The notes under the pieces were generated by a model, which saw nothing but the letters and a program-made list of their open reading frames with translations, was not told where the DNA came from and did no database searches. A stretch of 64,000 bases of DNA from the NCBI RefSeq assembly GCF_902493135.1, contig NZ_CABUOD010000010.1, forward strand, positions 1 through 64,000, read 5' to 3'. The stretch is from an uncultured Parabacteroides sp. (GTDB lineage Bacteria; Bacteroidota; Bacteroidia; Bacteroidales; Tannerellaceae). Position numbers and translations under genes: made by a program. Positions 47,418 through 56,056 of the stretch are shown here, one piece after another. Numbering within the stretch: position 1 is the first letter of the stretch; each line of letters opens with the position of its first letter.

Positions 47418-48188
47418 ATGGCAAACGAACCTAAAAAGCGCAGTATTACAGGCAAATTGGTAGCCAACGTACTGACCGAACGTGAGGACGACTTCACATG
47501 TAATGTAACCTATGTCGCAAACCGCTCTATCAAAGACCTTTGCCGGATAAGAGCGGCTAAAGGAAGCAAGTACACTGCCGCCGAGTATGAGAGCATGTAC
47601 AACGATCTTGAAGAAACGGCGAAAGAAGAGATGTACTCAGGTTCTACCGTAGAATTTGGCTTTACGAACAACTCTCTTGGAGTCGACGGGCCGTTTATCG
47701 GACCGGGAGCCGCTTTCGATCCTGCAAAGAACAATGTATCCATCCGTAGCACCACCCGCTCTGTTTTCCGTGAAGATCTGAAGAGCATAAATGTAATCAT
47801 TTCAGGTGTCGAGGAAAATCTACCCACGATCACCACCGTTACCGATGTCGTGACCGAAAAGGTCAACTCGCAACTCACCCCGTTAGGCAATCTCAACGGC
47901 GAAGGCAAGCGTGTCAAAGTGGTCGGTTCGGAAGGATCGACCGTCGGTTTCTTTTTTATCAATGTCGATACGGAAGAAGAAACTGCCGTTCCGAAAACTT
48001 CTGTTTCCCGTAACGATCCGTCGTTCTTCTCCTTTACGATTCCGCAACTGGCGAAAGGCTACTACTATCTCGAGATCGCGACCCAATATGGAGGTAACAG
48101 TAAAACGATCCTTAAAGAGGTACGCCGTAACCGTTTCCCCTATAAGCTGAGGGTAGGCGAGGATGAGGAAAGACCGGGCGAACTCTGA
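47418..48188 (+). CDS. DUF4469 protein with HU-like N-terminal domain
   Basis: A 256-residue protein of a Bacteroidetes family combining an N-terminal HU-related domain (about 1-125; SITGKLVANVLTEREDDFTC, RSIKDLCRIRAAKGSKYTAA, FREDLKSINVII) with a C-terminal beta-sandwich DUF4469 (about 150-256; GSEGSTVGFFFINVDT, YYYLEIATQYGGNSKTI). No signal peptide, so cytoplasmic; DNA binding is likely from the HU part but the job is unknown. It begins 18 bp after the right-hand recombination-like site, so its expression probably depends on the orientation of the invertible segment. A palindromic tandem array separates it from the surface-protein gene downstream. Confidence 0.88.
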   Translation: MANEPKKRSITGKLVANVLTEREDDFTCNVTYVANRSIKDLCRIRAAKGSKYTAAEYESMYNDLEETAKEEMYSGSTVEFGFTNNSLGVDGPFIGPGAAFDPAKNNVSIRSTTRSVFREDLKSINVIISGVEENLPTITTVTDVVTEKVNSQLTPLGNLNGEGKRVKVVGSEGSTVGFFFINVDTEEETAVPKTSVSRNDPSFFSFTIPQLAKGYYYLEIATQYGGNSKTILKEVRRNRFPYKLRVGEDEERPGEL

Positions 48189-48199
48189 TGCTCCCTTTT

Positions 48200-48309
48200 T
48201 TTACGATGACCGTAACAGAGGGGTTACGGTCATCGTAAAGCCTCTGTTACGACCATCGTAATAGGGTTGTTACGATCTCCGTAAAGCCTTTGTTACGGTA
48301 GCCGTAATA
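48200..48309. repeat. Palindromic tandem array, exact 23-bp period
   Basis: GTTACGnnCnnCGTAA units begin at 48223, 48246, 48269 and 48292, each 23 bp apart. An inverted unit at 48200-48216 pairs perfectly (17 bp) with 48223-48239. It lies between the DUF4469 gene and the surface-protein gene. The first hairpin could reduce read-through, but no T-run follows it on the plus strand. Confidence 0.85.
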
Positions 48310-48353
48310 AAACAAGTGCGACATATCTATAAACTACATAATAATTATTGCAT

Positions 48354-51300
48354 ATGAAAAAGAGATACTTAAAGAACATGACAGCTCGTGTGACGGCACT
48401 GATGCTGTCTTTTTTATGTCTGGCTGGAAGCCAGGCCGTAATGGCGCAAAGCCTTAGTATGGGAGGAGGAGCGTCTTCGAGCGGTAGTAGCCTTTCCGGA
48501 AATATCGATTCTAATAAAAACAAGTTCCATTCACCTATGACAAAAAGTGGGAAAACTGTCGATATAACAGTAAACGGAATAAGTTATACGGATTGGGATT
48601 CTGCCCTCACAGCAATCAACCAATCGGCAGAAACAAATTTCGATATCGTTTTAAATGCAGATCTGACAGTGGGAGAAATGCCGGCAAAAGCATGCGTATT
48701 TAGTAGCAGTGATCCTGCCGATCCAAAAACTTTTCACTTTTATAATAGTAATAATACGGGTAATGAATATCGAATGTCAATGCAAGGAGCTGTTGCCTTC
48801 AAGAATATCAAGTTGAATATATTTCAAATATTAGCAAATGGGCATACACTTACGTTTGATGAAGGGACAGATTGCAGTGCTTCCGGATATAACACTAATG
48901 ATGGACAAAATTCATATACGGGAATATGTAATGTCTGGGGAGGTGGTAATACCGAGAATGTTGAGAATACGAACATCATCATCAAAAGCGGCCAGTTCGG
49001 ATGGGTACTTGGCGGTAGCGCTTCTACCGGAGCTGTCACCGGAATCGCTAAAGTAACGATGAGTGGCGGAACGGTTAATGGTGCTATTTTCGGTGGAGGT
49101 TATGATGGTGTCTGTGGAAATACGGAAGTGAGAATTTCAGGTGGAACATTTATCGGTGAAATATATGGGGGTGGCGAGTTGGGAACTGTGACCGGAGCTA
49201 CATATGTAGAAATCGACGCTGCTCATATCGTACCCACAGTAATAGGCCCTGGAACCTATAGCGGAGGAGGCATTTATGGCGGCGGTTTTGGAGAAGTGGC
49301 AGAAAGTGACAAAGGAAAAGTCGGCTCTGCACAAGTCCTTATCAAAAGCCTTGCAGGGGATAGCCGTAATGTAACTGTCTTTGGCGGCGGCCTGTATTCA
49401 AATGTAGGAGGAAATACGCAAGTAACGGTCGAAGGAGGAAATATCAATGCCGTCTACGGGGGCGGTTATAACTATACCAACACAAGCGGTAGCGTTGCCG
49501 GCAATGTAGACGTGCTTATCAAAGGCGGAACAATCATGACTGTTGGTGCAGCCAGAGGGCAGGAGTCCGGAAAAGCCGTTCCTGTTAGCGGAAATATGAA
49601 TGTCACGATTGAAGGGGGAGAAGTGACGTATATGATACAATCTGGCAATGAACCTCGTGGAAGCGAGTATAAATCTTGTACGTTGACGATCCGGAATCTG
49701 GGTTCGGAGAGTGCTCCTTTTATGTTGCCGGGGATATATGCTATTACCGATCTTGTACTTGAGAACTCGACTGTGAAACTCAAACCTATTGAGCAGTTGG
49801 TTTCGGGTGCTTACGAAGTGCATAGTTTCATTTTGTATAAGGACCATCCGCTAAATATAAGCGGGGATGGGAAACTTGTCGGGACCGATATTCTTCTTGA
49901 TAAGTTCGGGACAGAGAACTTGCCGGAAAACCTCCCGTTAGTAATTGCAAGCAACCTTCCCAAAACCACTACATTCGCCAAATATGTAAAACTGGAAGCC
50001 GGCAGTGCCGTTACTTCCCCCGTCTACAAAGCCGGAAACACCTATCGCGTGAAAAAAGATGGCGAAACCCTTTATACGGTAAAGATCACGGAACCGGACC
50101 GGAAATTCGGAACTTTGTCTGTCGTATGGGATAAGTTTAAAGAGCAAGATGTCGAGTTGGAAGATGGCGACCAAGCTCCGGAGAATACCCAGTTGACTGT
50201 TACCGTCACCCCGGCGGATGCAGGTATTGCCGCTATCCTTAAAAACAATGGCCAAACGATAACGAGCGGCGAAAAACTGACCTTGTCCGCCGATGCCGAT
50301 ATAACGGTGGAAACAGAAATCCAACCGTTGGATTTGTCCCAGCGAAGCGATGATGTCACGATCTCGAAGGATGGCGATGCTTGGAAATATACGGAAGCCG
50401 CCATTACAAAAGCCGCTACGGCAGCAGCCTCTTTCAACGGTACAATCAAGAACACCCTTGCCGATGGCAAACGCATGTTGATCGATAACACCGCACAGGG
50501 CGTTTTGACCTTCGAGAGCGCAAAGATCAACTCGACATCGACCGCGGCTCCGGCATTGACAATCGAGAACGGAGCGAACGTTTCCTTTAGCGGAAGCTTG
50601 GAAGTAAAGACAAGCAATGCCGACCAATACGGTATCCTGAATAACGGTAACCTGACCATTACAGGTACATCGACAACGATCACATCGACCAATACGAATG
50701 GAAGTAGCGATAAGGGGATTCAAGTCGGCAATGGTGCGGTCATTGTGTCTGAAACAGGCACTACTCTTACCACTTCCGGTCTGAGCAATGAAGGAACTGT
50801 TGTCGTGAAAGAGGGTGCTGAGGCCAGAAACGCAGGAGGACAGGATTTGCAAAAGACTTATCTGGTTACGATCGCCGATCCGGGTAACGGCCATACCTTT
50901 ACGGTAAAAGCCGGAGATATCGAAATCAAGTCTAACGACAAGGTAGCCGATAAGACGATATTGACAGTCCAGGTAATCCCGGCAAACGGCTATCGGTTGG
51001 AAACGATCACTGCCACTCCCAAAGACGGGCAGGCAGTGACATTGGCAAACAACGGAACCTATGTGATGCCTGAAAATGAAGTGACCTTCAAGGCTGCCTT
51101 CAAAAGCACGTATGTCCCGCCTGTCCCGACTTACTATACCGTTACCCTCCCCGAAGTGGAAGGTGTCACCACCAATCCGAAAGCCGGTATGCGGACTGTC
51201 GAGGAAGGCTATTCGTTCAGCTTTACCCTGACGCTTCATGAAGGTTACGAAAACTCCCGGCCGGTAGTAAAAGCTAACGGCATAGTAGTAGAACCTCGTG

Positions 51301-51599
51301 AAAGCGATGGCAAATACATCATTCGGAATATAGAGGAAGATACGGAAATAACGATCGAAGGCATCATAAAGGACGATCCGACGGGCAATGCAACGATTGA
51401 AGGAGAGATAAAGGTCCAGGCTATCGGTTCTACCCTGCATATCTACCTCCCGAAAGCGGAAACCATCAGCGTCTATACGCTTTCCGGGCTTCTGTACGAG
51501 CAACAGGATGTATCCGCAGGAAGTACGCAGATGCAATTGGGTAGAGGCATGTATCTTGTGAAGATCGGAGAGAAGACATATAAGATCGTAATCCGGTAA
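48354..51599 (+). CDS. Large surface protein: beta-helix repeats, Ig/InlB-like modules, C-terminal sorting-like domain
   Basis: A 1081-residue exported protein, probably an adhesin-like surface protein. The signal peptide ends about residue 32 (QAVMAQ). Residues 175-430 are glycine-rich beta-helix turns (GGTVNGAIFGGGYDGVCGNT, GGTFIGEIYGGGELGTVTG, GGNINAVYGGGYNYTN). About 570-670 and 840-1010 are repeated beta modules like InlB/listeria-type repeats (YTVTLPEVEGVTTNPKAGMR). The end (ISVYTLSGLLYEQQDV, GRGMYLVKIGEKTYKIVIR) resembles T9SS type A or DUF6383 C-terminal domains. ATG 48354 is preferred to the TTG six bases upstream. It lies downstream of the putative phase switch and the DUF4469 gene. 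Confidence 0.85.
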   Translation: MKKRYLKNMTARVTALMLSFLCLAGSQAVMAQSLSMGGGASSSGSSLSGNIDSNKNKFHSPMTKSGKTVDITVNGISYTDWDSALTAINQSAETNFDIVLNADLTVGEMPAKACVFSSSDPADPKTFHFYNSNNTGNEYRMSMQGAVAFKNIKLNIFQILANGHTLTFDEGTDCSASGYNTNDGQNSYTGICNVWGGGNTENVENTNIIIKSGQFGWVLGGSASTGAVTGIAKVTMSGGTVNGAIFGGGYDGVCGNTEVRISGGTFIGEIYGGGELGTVTGATYVEIDAAHIVPTVIGPGTYSGGGIYGGGFGEVAESDKGKVGSAQVLIKSLAGDSRNVTVFGGGLYSNVGGNTQVTVEGGNINAVYGGGYNYTNTSGSVAGNVDVLIKGGTIMTVGAARGQESGKAVPVSGNMNVTIEGGEVTYMIQSGNEPRGSEYKSCTLTIRNLGSESAPFMLPGIYAITDLVLENSTVKLKPIEQLVSGAYEVHSFILYKDHPLNISGDGKLVGTDILLDKFGTENLPENLPLVIASNLPKTTTFAKYVKLEAGSAVTSPVYKAGNTYRVKKDGETLYTVKITEPDRKFGTLSVVWDKFKEQDVELEDGDQAPENTQLTVTVTPADAGIAAILKNNGQTITSGEKLTLSADADITVETEIQPLDLSQRSDDVTISKDGDAWKYTEAAITKAATAAASFNGTIKNTLADGKRMLIDNTAQGVLTFESAKINSTSTAAPALTIENGANVSFSGSLEVKTSNADQYGILNNGNLTITGTSTTITSTNTNGSSDKGIQVGNGAVIVSETGTTLTTSGLSNEGTVVVKEGAEARNAGGQDLQKTYLVTIADPGNGHTFTVKAGDIEIKSNDKVADKTILTVQVIPANGYRLETITATPKDGQAVTLANNGTYVMPENEVTFKAAFKSTYVPPVPTYYTVTLPEVEGVTTNPKAGMRTVEEGYSFSFTLTLHEGYENSRPVVKANGIVVEPRESDGKYIIRNIEEDTEITIEGIIKDDPTGNATIEGEIKVQAIGSTLHIYLPKAETISVYTLSGLLYEQQDVSAGSTQMQLGRGMYLVKIGEKTYKIVIR

Positions 51600-51600
51600 C

Positions 51601-51635
51601 AAAAAAAGGAAGGTGTTCCCAAGCACCTTCCTTTT
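51601..51635. terminator. Bidirectional terminator
   Basis: AAGGAAGGTG (51606-51615) pairs with CACCTTCCTT (51624-51633), eight-base loop, A-run before and T-run after. It lies between the convergent surface-protein and MFS genes. Confidence 0.9.
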
Positions 51636-51659
51636 AATCTTTTTGGCATGGAGTTCTTT

Positions 51660-53102
51660 TTATCTCTGCCCTTCTCCGATCATCTCTTCTGCCAGTACTT
51701 TGTCGGCGTCTTTCTGGATGTTCGGAAGTTCCAGGCCGTAACCTTTGATGCGGTCTTCACGTTTCAGCAACAGTGAAATGACAAGTGCCAAAACACCGAA
51801 GCAGGTGAAGATCAACATCGGGATCGTATAGTCGTAGGTCGGTTTGCCGTTGATCTCTCCGGTAATGCAATATTGATCCAAAACGATGCCGATCATATAC
51901 GGAACCCCCATCAGCCCCCAGTTCTGTACCCAGAATATCAGAGCGTAGGCAGTCCCTAATTTGTTTTCCGGAATGATCTTCGGAACGGAAGGCCACATGG
52001 CGGACGGAACCAGCGAGAAGGCGATACCCAACAGCAGGATCAGGCCCAGGGCGATCAACCAGTTGTTCAGCATCGGGATGGAGAATGTGAGGTGGATGAA
52101 TATCAGCATGATGGAGCCGATAATCATGATGGTGGCTCCCTTTCCCTTACGGTCGTACAAGTTCCCGAAGAACGGAGTTAAAAGGATGTTGCCGAACGGC
52201 AACAAGGCCGGAATGACACCGGACCATTCCGGATCGATCCCGAACTTATTGATCATCAGGTTCGGAGCGTATTTCAGGAAGGGGAAGACAGCCGAATAGA
52301 ACAGGACGCAGAGGAGCGCCATATACCAGAAGCCTTTTAACGTGATGATATCCAGGATATCGCCGAAACGGAACGGCTCTTCCGCTTCTTCTTCTCCGGT
52401 AGCGTCGGCTGCATCTTCCGCATCACGTTTCTTATCCATGATTACGAATACGATGAAGGATAATAAACCGATGCAAAGCAGGATCAGACCGATGAAGATC
52501 GGCATGCTGATGGAGTTGCCGAACGCGCGGCTCAACAAAGGCGTAACGCCGATCGCCAACCCCGTACCGATACGGGCACAAGCCATTTCCAGACCCATTG
52601 CCAAGGCCATCTCTTTGCCTTTGAACCATTTTACGATGATCTTCGAAACGGTGATACCGGCAATCTCGATGCCGACGCCGAACAAAGCATATCCTAATGA
52701 AGCCACTACCAATGGATATCCGTATTCCGAACCGAAAACGGTGACGGTTGCACCGTCGAAGTTGTGTGATATACCGAACCATTTAATAAATACGCCGATC
52801 AGCATGATGCTGGTCGCCATCAAACCGGTGAAACGTACGCCCATCTTGTCCAGGATCATACCTCCGAAGATCAGCATCAGGAAGAATACGTTGAACCAAC
52901 CGTAGGCGCTGGTGAATTTGCCGTATTCATTGGCTGTCCATCCCAGTCCGCCTCCTTCGACGGGGGTTTGTAGTAAGTCTTGTAGCGGAGCCATCATGTC
53001 TGTGATGAAGTACCCGCAGAGCATTGTGAATGCGACGAGCGCCAGTACGGACCATCGTGCCGTTTTTGATTCGCTCAGTTTTCTCTGAATTTGTTCTGTC
53101 AT
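51660..53102 (-). CDS. Major facilitator superfamily transporter
   Basis: A 480-residue inner-membrane transporter with 12 predicted transmembrane helices and a charged central loop (about 220-245, KKRDAEDAADATGEEEAEEP). The MFS signature after TM2 is GGMILDKMGVRFTGLMATS (about 80-98), and NLYDRKGKGATIM is its counterpart in the second half. Substrate unknown; the overall pattern resembles Bacteroidales MFS proteins annotated as sugar or organic-acid permeases. It follows folC by 21 nt on the same strand, suggesting co-transcription, though no metabolic link to folate is evident. Confidence 0.9.
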   Translation of the reverse strand: MTEQIQRKLSESKTARWSVLALVAFTMLCGYFITDMMAPLQDLLQTPVEGGGLGWTANEYGKFTSAYGWFNVFFLMLIFGGMILDKMGVRFTGLMATSIMLIGVFIKWFGISHNFDGATVTVFGSEYGYPLVVASLGYALFGVGIEIAGITVSKIIVKWFKGKEMALAMGLEMACARIGTGLAIGVTPLLSRAFGNSISMPIFIGLILLCIGLLSFIVFVIMDKKRDAEDAADATGEEEAEEPFRFGDILDIITLKGFWYMALLCVLFYSAVFPFLKYAPNLMINKFGIDPEWSGVIPALLPFGNILLTPFFGNLYDRKGKGATIMIIGSIMLIFIHLTFSIPMLNNWLIALGLILLLGIAFSLVPSAMWPSVPKIIPENKLGTAYALIFWVQNWGLMGVPYMIGIVLDQYCITGEINGKPTYDYTIPMLIFTCFGVLALVISLLLKREDRIKGYGLELPNIQKDADKVLAEEMIGEGQR

Positions 53103-53123
53103 GATATTTGTTTTTGAATTATG

Positions 53124-54431
53124 TTATTTGTTTTCTTTCAAGAATAAGGGCAAGGCATCCGCCACGATGAAAGTGCTTCCGCCGATAAAGATGAGGTCGT
53201 CCTGTCCGGCTTGCGCCAATGCTTTTTCCACGGCTTCCGGCACGGAATCGCAGATCGTGCCCGGCAAACCGTGCCGTGCCGCCTTTTCCGCAAACTTTTC
53301 CGCAGGCATTGCCCGTTGCACGGATGCTTGGGTGAAGAAATAGAACGCCTTTTCAGGCATCAGCTCCAATACGCCGTCGATATCTTTGTCGTTGACCATG
53401 CCGACGACCATGAAGAGCCGTTTGTGGCGTTTCAACTCTCCTGTCAGGTGGAAGCCTAAATATTGCCAGGCGCCTGTGTTGTGCCCCGTGTCGCAAATCA
53501 CGGTCGGTTGCTTTTGTAATGTTTGCCAACGGCCCATCAAGCCGGTCAGTTCGACTACGTGCTCGAAACCCTCACGGACGGCTTGGCGCGTGATCATCGT
53601 GCCATTCTCCTTCAAAATACGGAGAGCCGTCAATACGGTGGCTGCGTTTTTCCCTTGTACGGCGCCGCCCAGTTCACCGAAGAGCTGCCCGTAGTCGGTA
53701 CTGTCGTAATACCATTCGTTTGATTCATCCAAATAGGCGTCACGAAGCACTTTTTCAAATTGCGGCAAAAACAATTTAGATCCGATATCTTGGGCCTTTC
53801 TAAGGAAGATGGGCAGGAGGCCCGCCTGGTCGATTTCGCCGATTACGGCCGGGACCCCTTTCTTGATGATGCCTGCTTTCTCGACGGCTATCTTCTCGAC
53901 CGTGTCTCCTAAGAACTGCGTATGGTCCAAACTGATGTTCGTGATGATGCTCAGTATGGGAGTGATGATATTGGTGCTGTCCAAGCGGCCGCCCATGCCC
54001 ACTTCGATAACGGCATAATCCACCTTCTCGGCGCGGAAATAGTCGAAAGCCATGCTGGAAGTCAGTTCGAAGAAGGAAGGATCGAGAGTTTCGAAGAAGG
54101 AACGGTGGCGTTCTACGAAATCCATGACATATTCCTTCGGTATCTTTTGTCCGTTTACCCGTATCCGTTCGCGGAAGTCGATCAGGTGCGGGGAGGTGTA
54201 AAGCCCGACCTTATATCCCGACTGGCGCAGGATGGCGGCCAGCAGGTGACTGACGGAGCCTTTGCCGTTTGTACCGGCTACGTGTATCGTTTTGTAGGCT
54301 TTATGCGGATTGCCTAAATGGTCGTCCAGTGCGATACTGGTTCCTAATCCGGGTTTGTAGGCTGAAGGTCCGGCATTCTGAAAAACAGGAATACTGGTAT
54401 ATAGATAGTGTAGCGTCTCTTCGTATGTCAT
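53124..54431 (-). CDS. folC: Folylpolyglutamate synthase/dihydrofolate synthase
   Basis: A 435-residue Mur-ligase-fold enzyme adding glutamate to dihydropteroate and folates. MTYEETLHYLYTSIPVFQNAG is the N-terminus; the ATP loop is HVAGTNGKGSVSHLLAAIL (about 47-65). SPHLIDFRERIRVNGQKI (about 76-93) is the folate loop, and EVGMGGRLDSTNII (about 141-154) and 'CDTGHNTGAWQYLGFHL' continue the family pattern. ATG 54431 is used; a longer frame begins in the gap. It lies upstream of the MFS gene on the minus strand. Confidence 0.95.
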   Translation of the reverse strand: MTYEETLHYLYTSIPVFQNAGPSAYKPGLGTSIALDDHLGNPHKAYKTIHVAGTNGKGSVSHLLAAILRQSGYKVGLYTSPHLIDFRERIRVNGQKIPKEYVMDFVERHRSFFETLDPSFFELTSSMAFDYFRAEKVDYAVIEVGMGGRLDSTNIITPILSIITNISLDHTQFLGDTVEKIAVEKAGIIKKGVPAVIGEIDQAGLLPIFLRKAQDIGSKLFLPQFEKVLRDAYLDESNEWYYDSTDYGQLFGELGGAVQGKNAATVLTALRILKENGTMITRQAVREGFEHVVELTGLMGRWQTLQKQPTVICDTGHNTGAWQYLGFHLTGELKRHKRLFMVVGMVNDKDIDGVLELMPEKAFYFFTQASVQRAMPAEKFAEKAARHGLPGTICDSVPEAVEKALAQAGQDDLIFIGGSTFIVADALPLFLKENK

Positions 54432-54517
54432 GCTGTTGTTATTTATATTTCGCAAAGTTAGGTACAAATCTTTTAGGAAAAAAGGAATTGGTTAAAATGA
54501 TAGGTGGAATAAACAAG

Positions 54518-54547
54518 AAAAGGATACCCGAAACCGGATATCCTTTT
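54518..54547. terminator. Hairpin behind the RRM protein gene
   Basis: AAAAGGATA (54518-54526 region) pairs with TATCCTTTT (54539-54547) around a CCCGAAACCGG-type centre. Runs of A and T on both sides allow termination of the RRM gene on the minus strand. Confidence 0.75.
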
Positions 54548-54574
54548 CAATTTAGCTTTTATAATTCTGTGGAA

Positions 54575-54820
54575 TTAATTTCTTGGGATTGCTTCTTTTA
54601 CAACCATCTGACGGCCTTCGTACGTAGCTCCGTTCAAATCTCTGATTGCATTTTGTGCTTCGGATTCTTCCGGCATTTCGACAAACGCAAAGCCTTTGGA
54701 TCTTCTTGTGTCGCGGTCTATGATCAGTTTAACTGAATCAACTGTTCCGAACTCTTCCATTACATCTCTCAAATCCGATTCCTTAACGTTATAGCTAAGG
54801 TTACCAATATACATGTTCAT
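54575..54820 (-). CDS. RNA-binding protein, single RRM
   Basis: An 81-residue RNA-recognition-motif protein, cytoplasmic. RNP2 is MYIGNL (3-8) and RNP1 is KGFAFVEM (42-49), with the usual beta-alpha-beta order (VKESDLRDVMEEFGTVDSVKLI; AQNAIRDLNGATYEGRQMVV). The C-terminal tail is short (KEAIPRN). Such proteins are abundant in Bacteroidetes, which lack Hfq in many species, and are thought to act as global RNA regulators; the specific targets are unknown. Its upstream gap is very AT-rich. Confidence 0.95.
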   Translation of the reverse strand: MNMYIGNLSYNVKESDLRDVMEEFGTVDSVKLIIDRDTRRSKGFAFVEMPEESEAQNAIRDLNGATYEGRQMVVKEAIPRN

Positions 54821-55052
54821 AAATATAAAAATAAAAAAATTAATAATTCAACAATCGAATTTAAGGAAGTTATTTATCAGAGATGAAAATGCTCAATATA
54901 TAATTGAGAAGATACATGTGAAAAATCAAATCGATATAATCTCTCATTGTTTGTTGATACAAAGGAAAGCATTCTTTTCGGATAAAGCATCCTACTTCCC
55001 GATATATCTTGAATAATTTGTTTCTTTTGTGAAATTAGACCAATACTTAAGG
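54821..55052. other. AT-rich divergent intergenic region
   Basis: About 300 bases separate the RRM gene (minus) from the TSCPD gene (plus). The left part is A/T-rich non-coding sequence presumably holding the RRM gene's promoter and leader; I found no exact TAnnTTTG on the minus strand. No gene seen. Confidence 0.5.
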
Positions 55053-55084
55053 ATTGGCGGTTGTCTTAAATTATTCTATCTTTG
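55053..55084 (+). promoter_or_regulatory. Promoter of the TSCPD gene
   Basis: ATTG (55053-55056) and TATCTTTG (55077-55084), spacer 20 bp. Predicted start is about 30 bases before the ATG at 55121. Confidence 0.75.
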
Positions 55085-55120
55085 TGGCCCGTTACAGAAT
55101 TTATATAGAAGCAGAAAAGG

Positions 55121-55378
55121 ATGAATAGACAACGTGTTACTTATACTCCGACCGGCGGGGTATGTTCTAAAATGATGATTGTCGACTCGGAAGACAACGT
55201 GATTAAAAATGTACAGATCATTGGCGGTTGCCAGGGAAATACACAAGGTTTGTCCAGGTTGCTGGTCGGAATGGAGGTCGGCGATGCGATCCGGCGGCTC
55301 GAAGGCATCGATTGCCGTGAGCGCGGGACCTCGTGCCCGGACCAGTTGGCACAGGCATTGAAGCAGATCAGTCGATGA
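55121..55378 (+). CDS. TIGR03905 family TSCPD-domain protein
   Basis: An 85-residue protein with the TSCPD domain, named after the motif visible here as GTSCPDQLAQAL (about 69-80). It also has YTPTGGVCSKMMIV (8-21) and GGCQGNTQGLSRLL (about 38-51); the conserved cysteines could bind metal. The domain occurs at the C-terminus of adenosylcobalamin-dependent ribonucleotide reductases; standalone members are of unknown function. Its 3' end overlaps the convergent response-regulator gene by 11 bases. Confidence 0.92.
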   Translation: MNRQRVTYTPTGGVCSKMMIVDSEDNVIKNVQIIGGCQGNTQGLSRLLVGMEVGDAIRRLEGIDCRERGTSCPDQLAQALKQISR

Positions 55379-56051
55379 TCAGCTTATAACCGATCCCGCG
55401 TACGTTCAGTATTTTGATCGATTCGTCTTTCGACAGTTTATGCCTCAACTTGGTTATGAATACGTGCAGGCTGCGGGCATTGAAGAACGAATCGTCTCCC
55501 CAAAGTTCCAACAGGACGTCTTTCATGGGCAGCACATGGTCTTTGTTTTCGCATAAGCGCTTCAGTATTTCGGATTCGCGGTTGCTCAGCAATTGCTTTT
55601 CTCCGCAGTACTGAAGCGTTTGCGTGATGGAGTCGAATGTATATTGTCCGAGCGTGAAGTTGCTGCTTTCTTCTTTACGGACGCTTATTTTGTTCAATAA
55701 TGCTTTGATACGGATGATAAGTTCCGCCATCCCGAACGGTTTTTTCAGGTAATCGTTGCCTCCCAGTTCGAAACCTTCGACCACGTCGTTGGCTGCTGAA
55801 CGGGCGGAAAGGAAAAGGACCGGTATCTGCCGGTCCGTTTTCCGTATGTGCCGGACCATCGTGAAGCCGTCTATTTTCGGCATCATGATGTCTGTGACGA
55901 TGATGTCCGGCTTTGTCTCTCTATATCGTGACAATCCTTCTTCTCCGTTTGCGGCGAGAATCACTTCAAATTCTTCACCGTCCAGAGTGTCTTTTATAAT
56001 CATGGCGAGCGTCGGCTCGTCTTCAACCAATAATACTCTGATCTTATCCAT
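55368..56051 (-). CDS. OmpR-family response regulator
   Basis: A 227-residue two-component regulator. The receiver domain (1-120) has the acidic pair in LLVEDEP (about 7-13), the phospho-acceptor Asp in VTDIMMPKIDG (about 52-53), and a conserved Lys in YLKKPFG. The C-terminal winged helix (about 130-227) is of the OmpR type (LSNRESEILKRLCENKDHVL, ARSLHVFITKLRHKL, GIGYKLI). The kinase gene is 5 nt upstream on the same strand. The nearby outer-membrane barrel gene on the other side is a plausible target, as this set is common in Bacteroidales. Confidence 0.95.
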   Translation of the reverse strand: MDKIRVLLVEDEPTLAMIIKDTLDGEEFEVILAANGEEGLSRYRETKPDIIVTDIMMPKIDGFTMVRHIRKTDRQIPVLFLSARSAANDVVEGFELGGNDYLKKPFGMAELIIRIKALLNKISVRKEESSNFTLGQYTFDSITQTLQYCGEKQLLSNRESEILKRLCENKDHVLPMKDVLLELWGDDSFFNARSLHVFITKLRHKLSKDESIKILNVRGIGYKLIID

Positions 56052-56056
56052 TGTCG

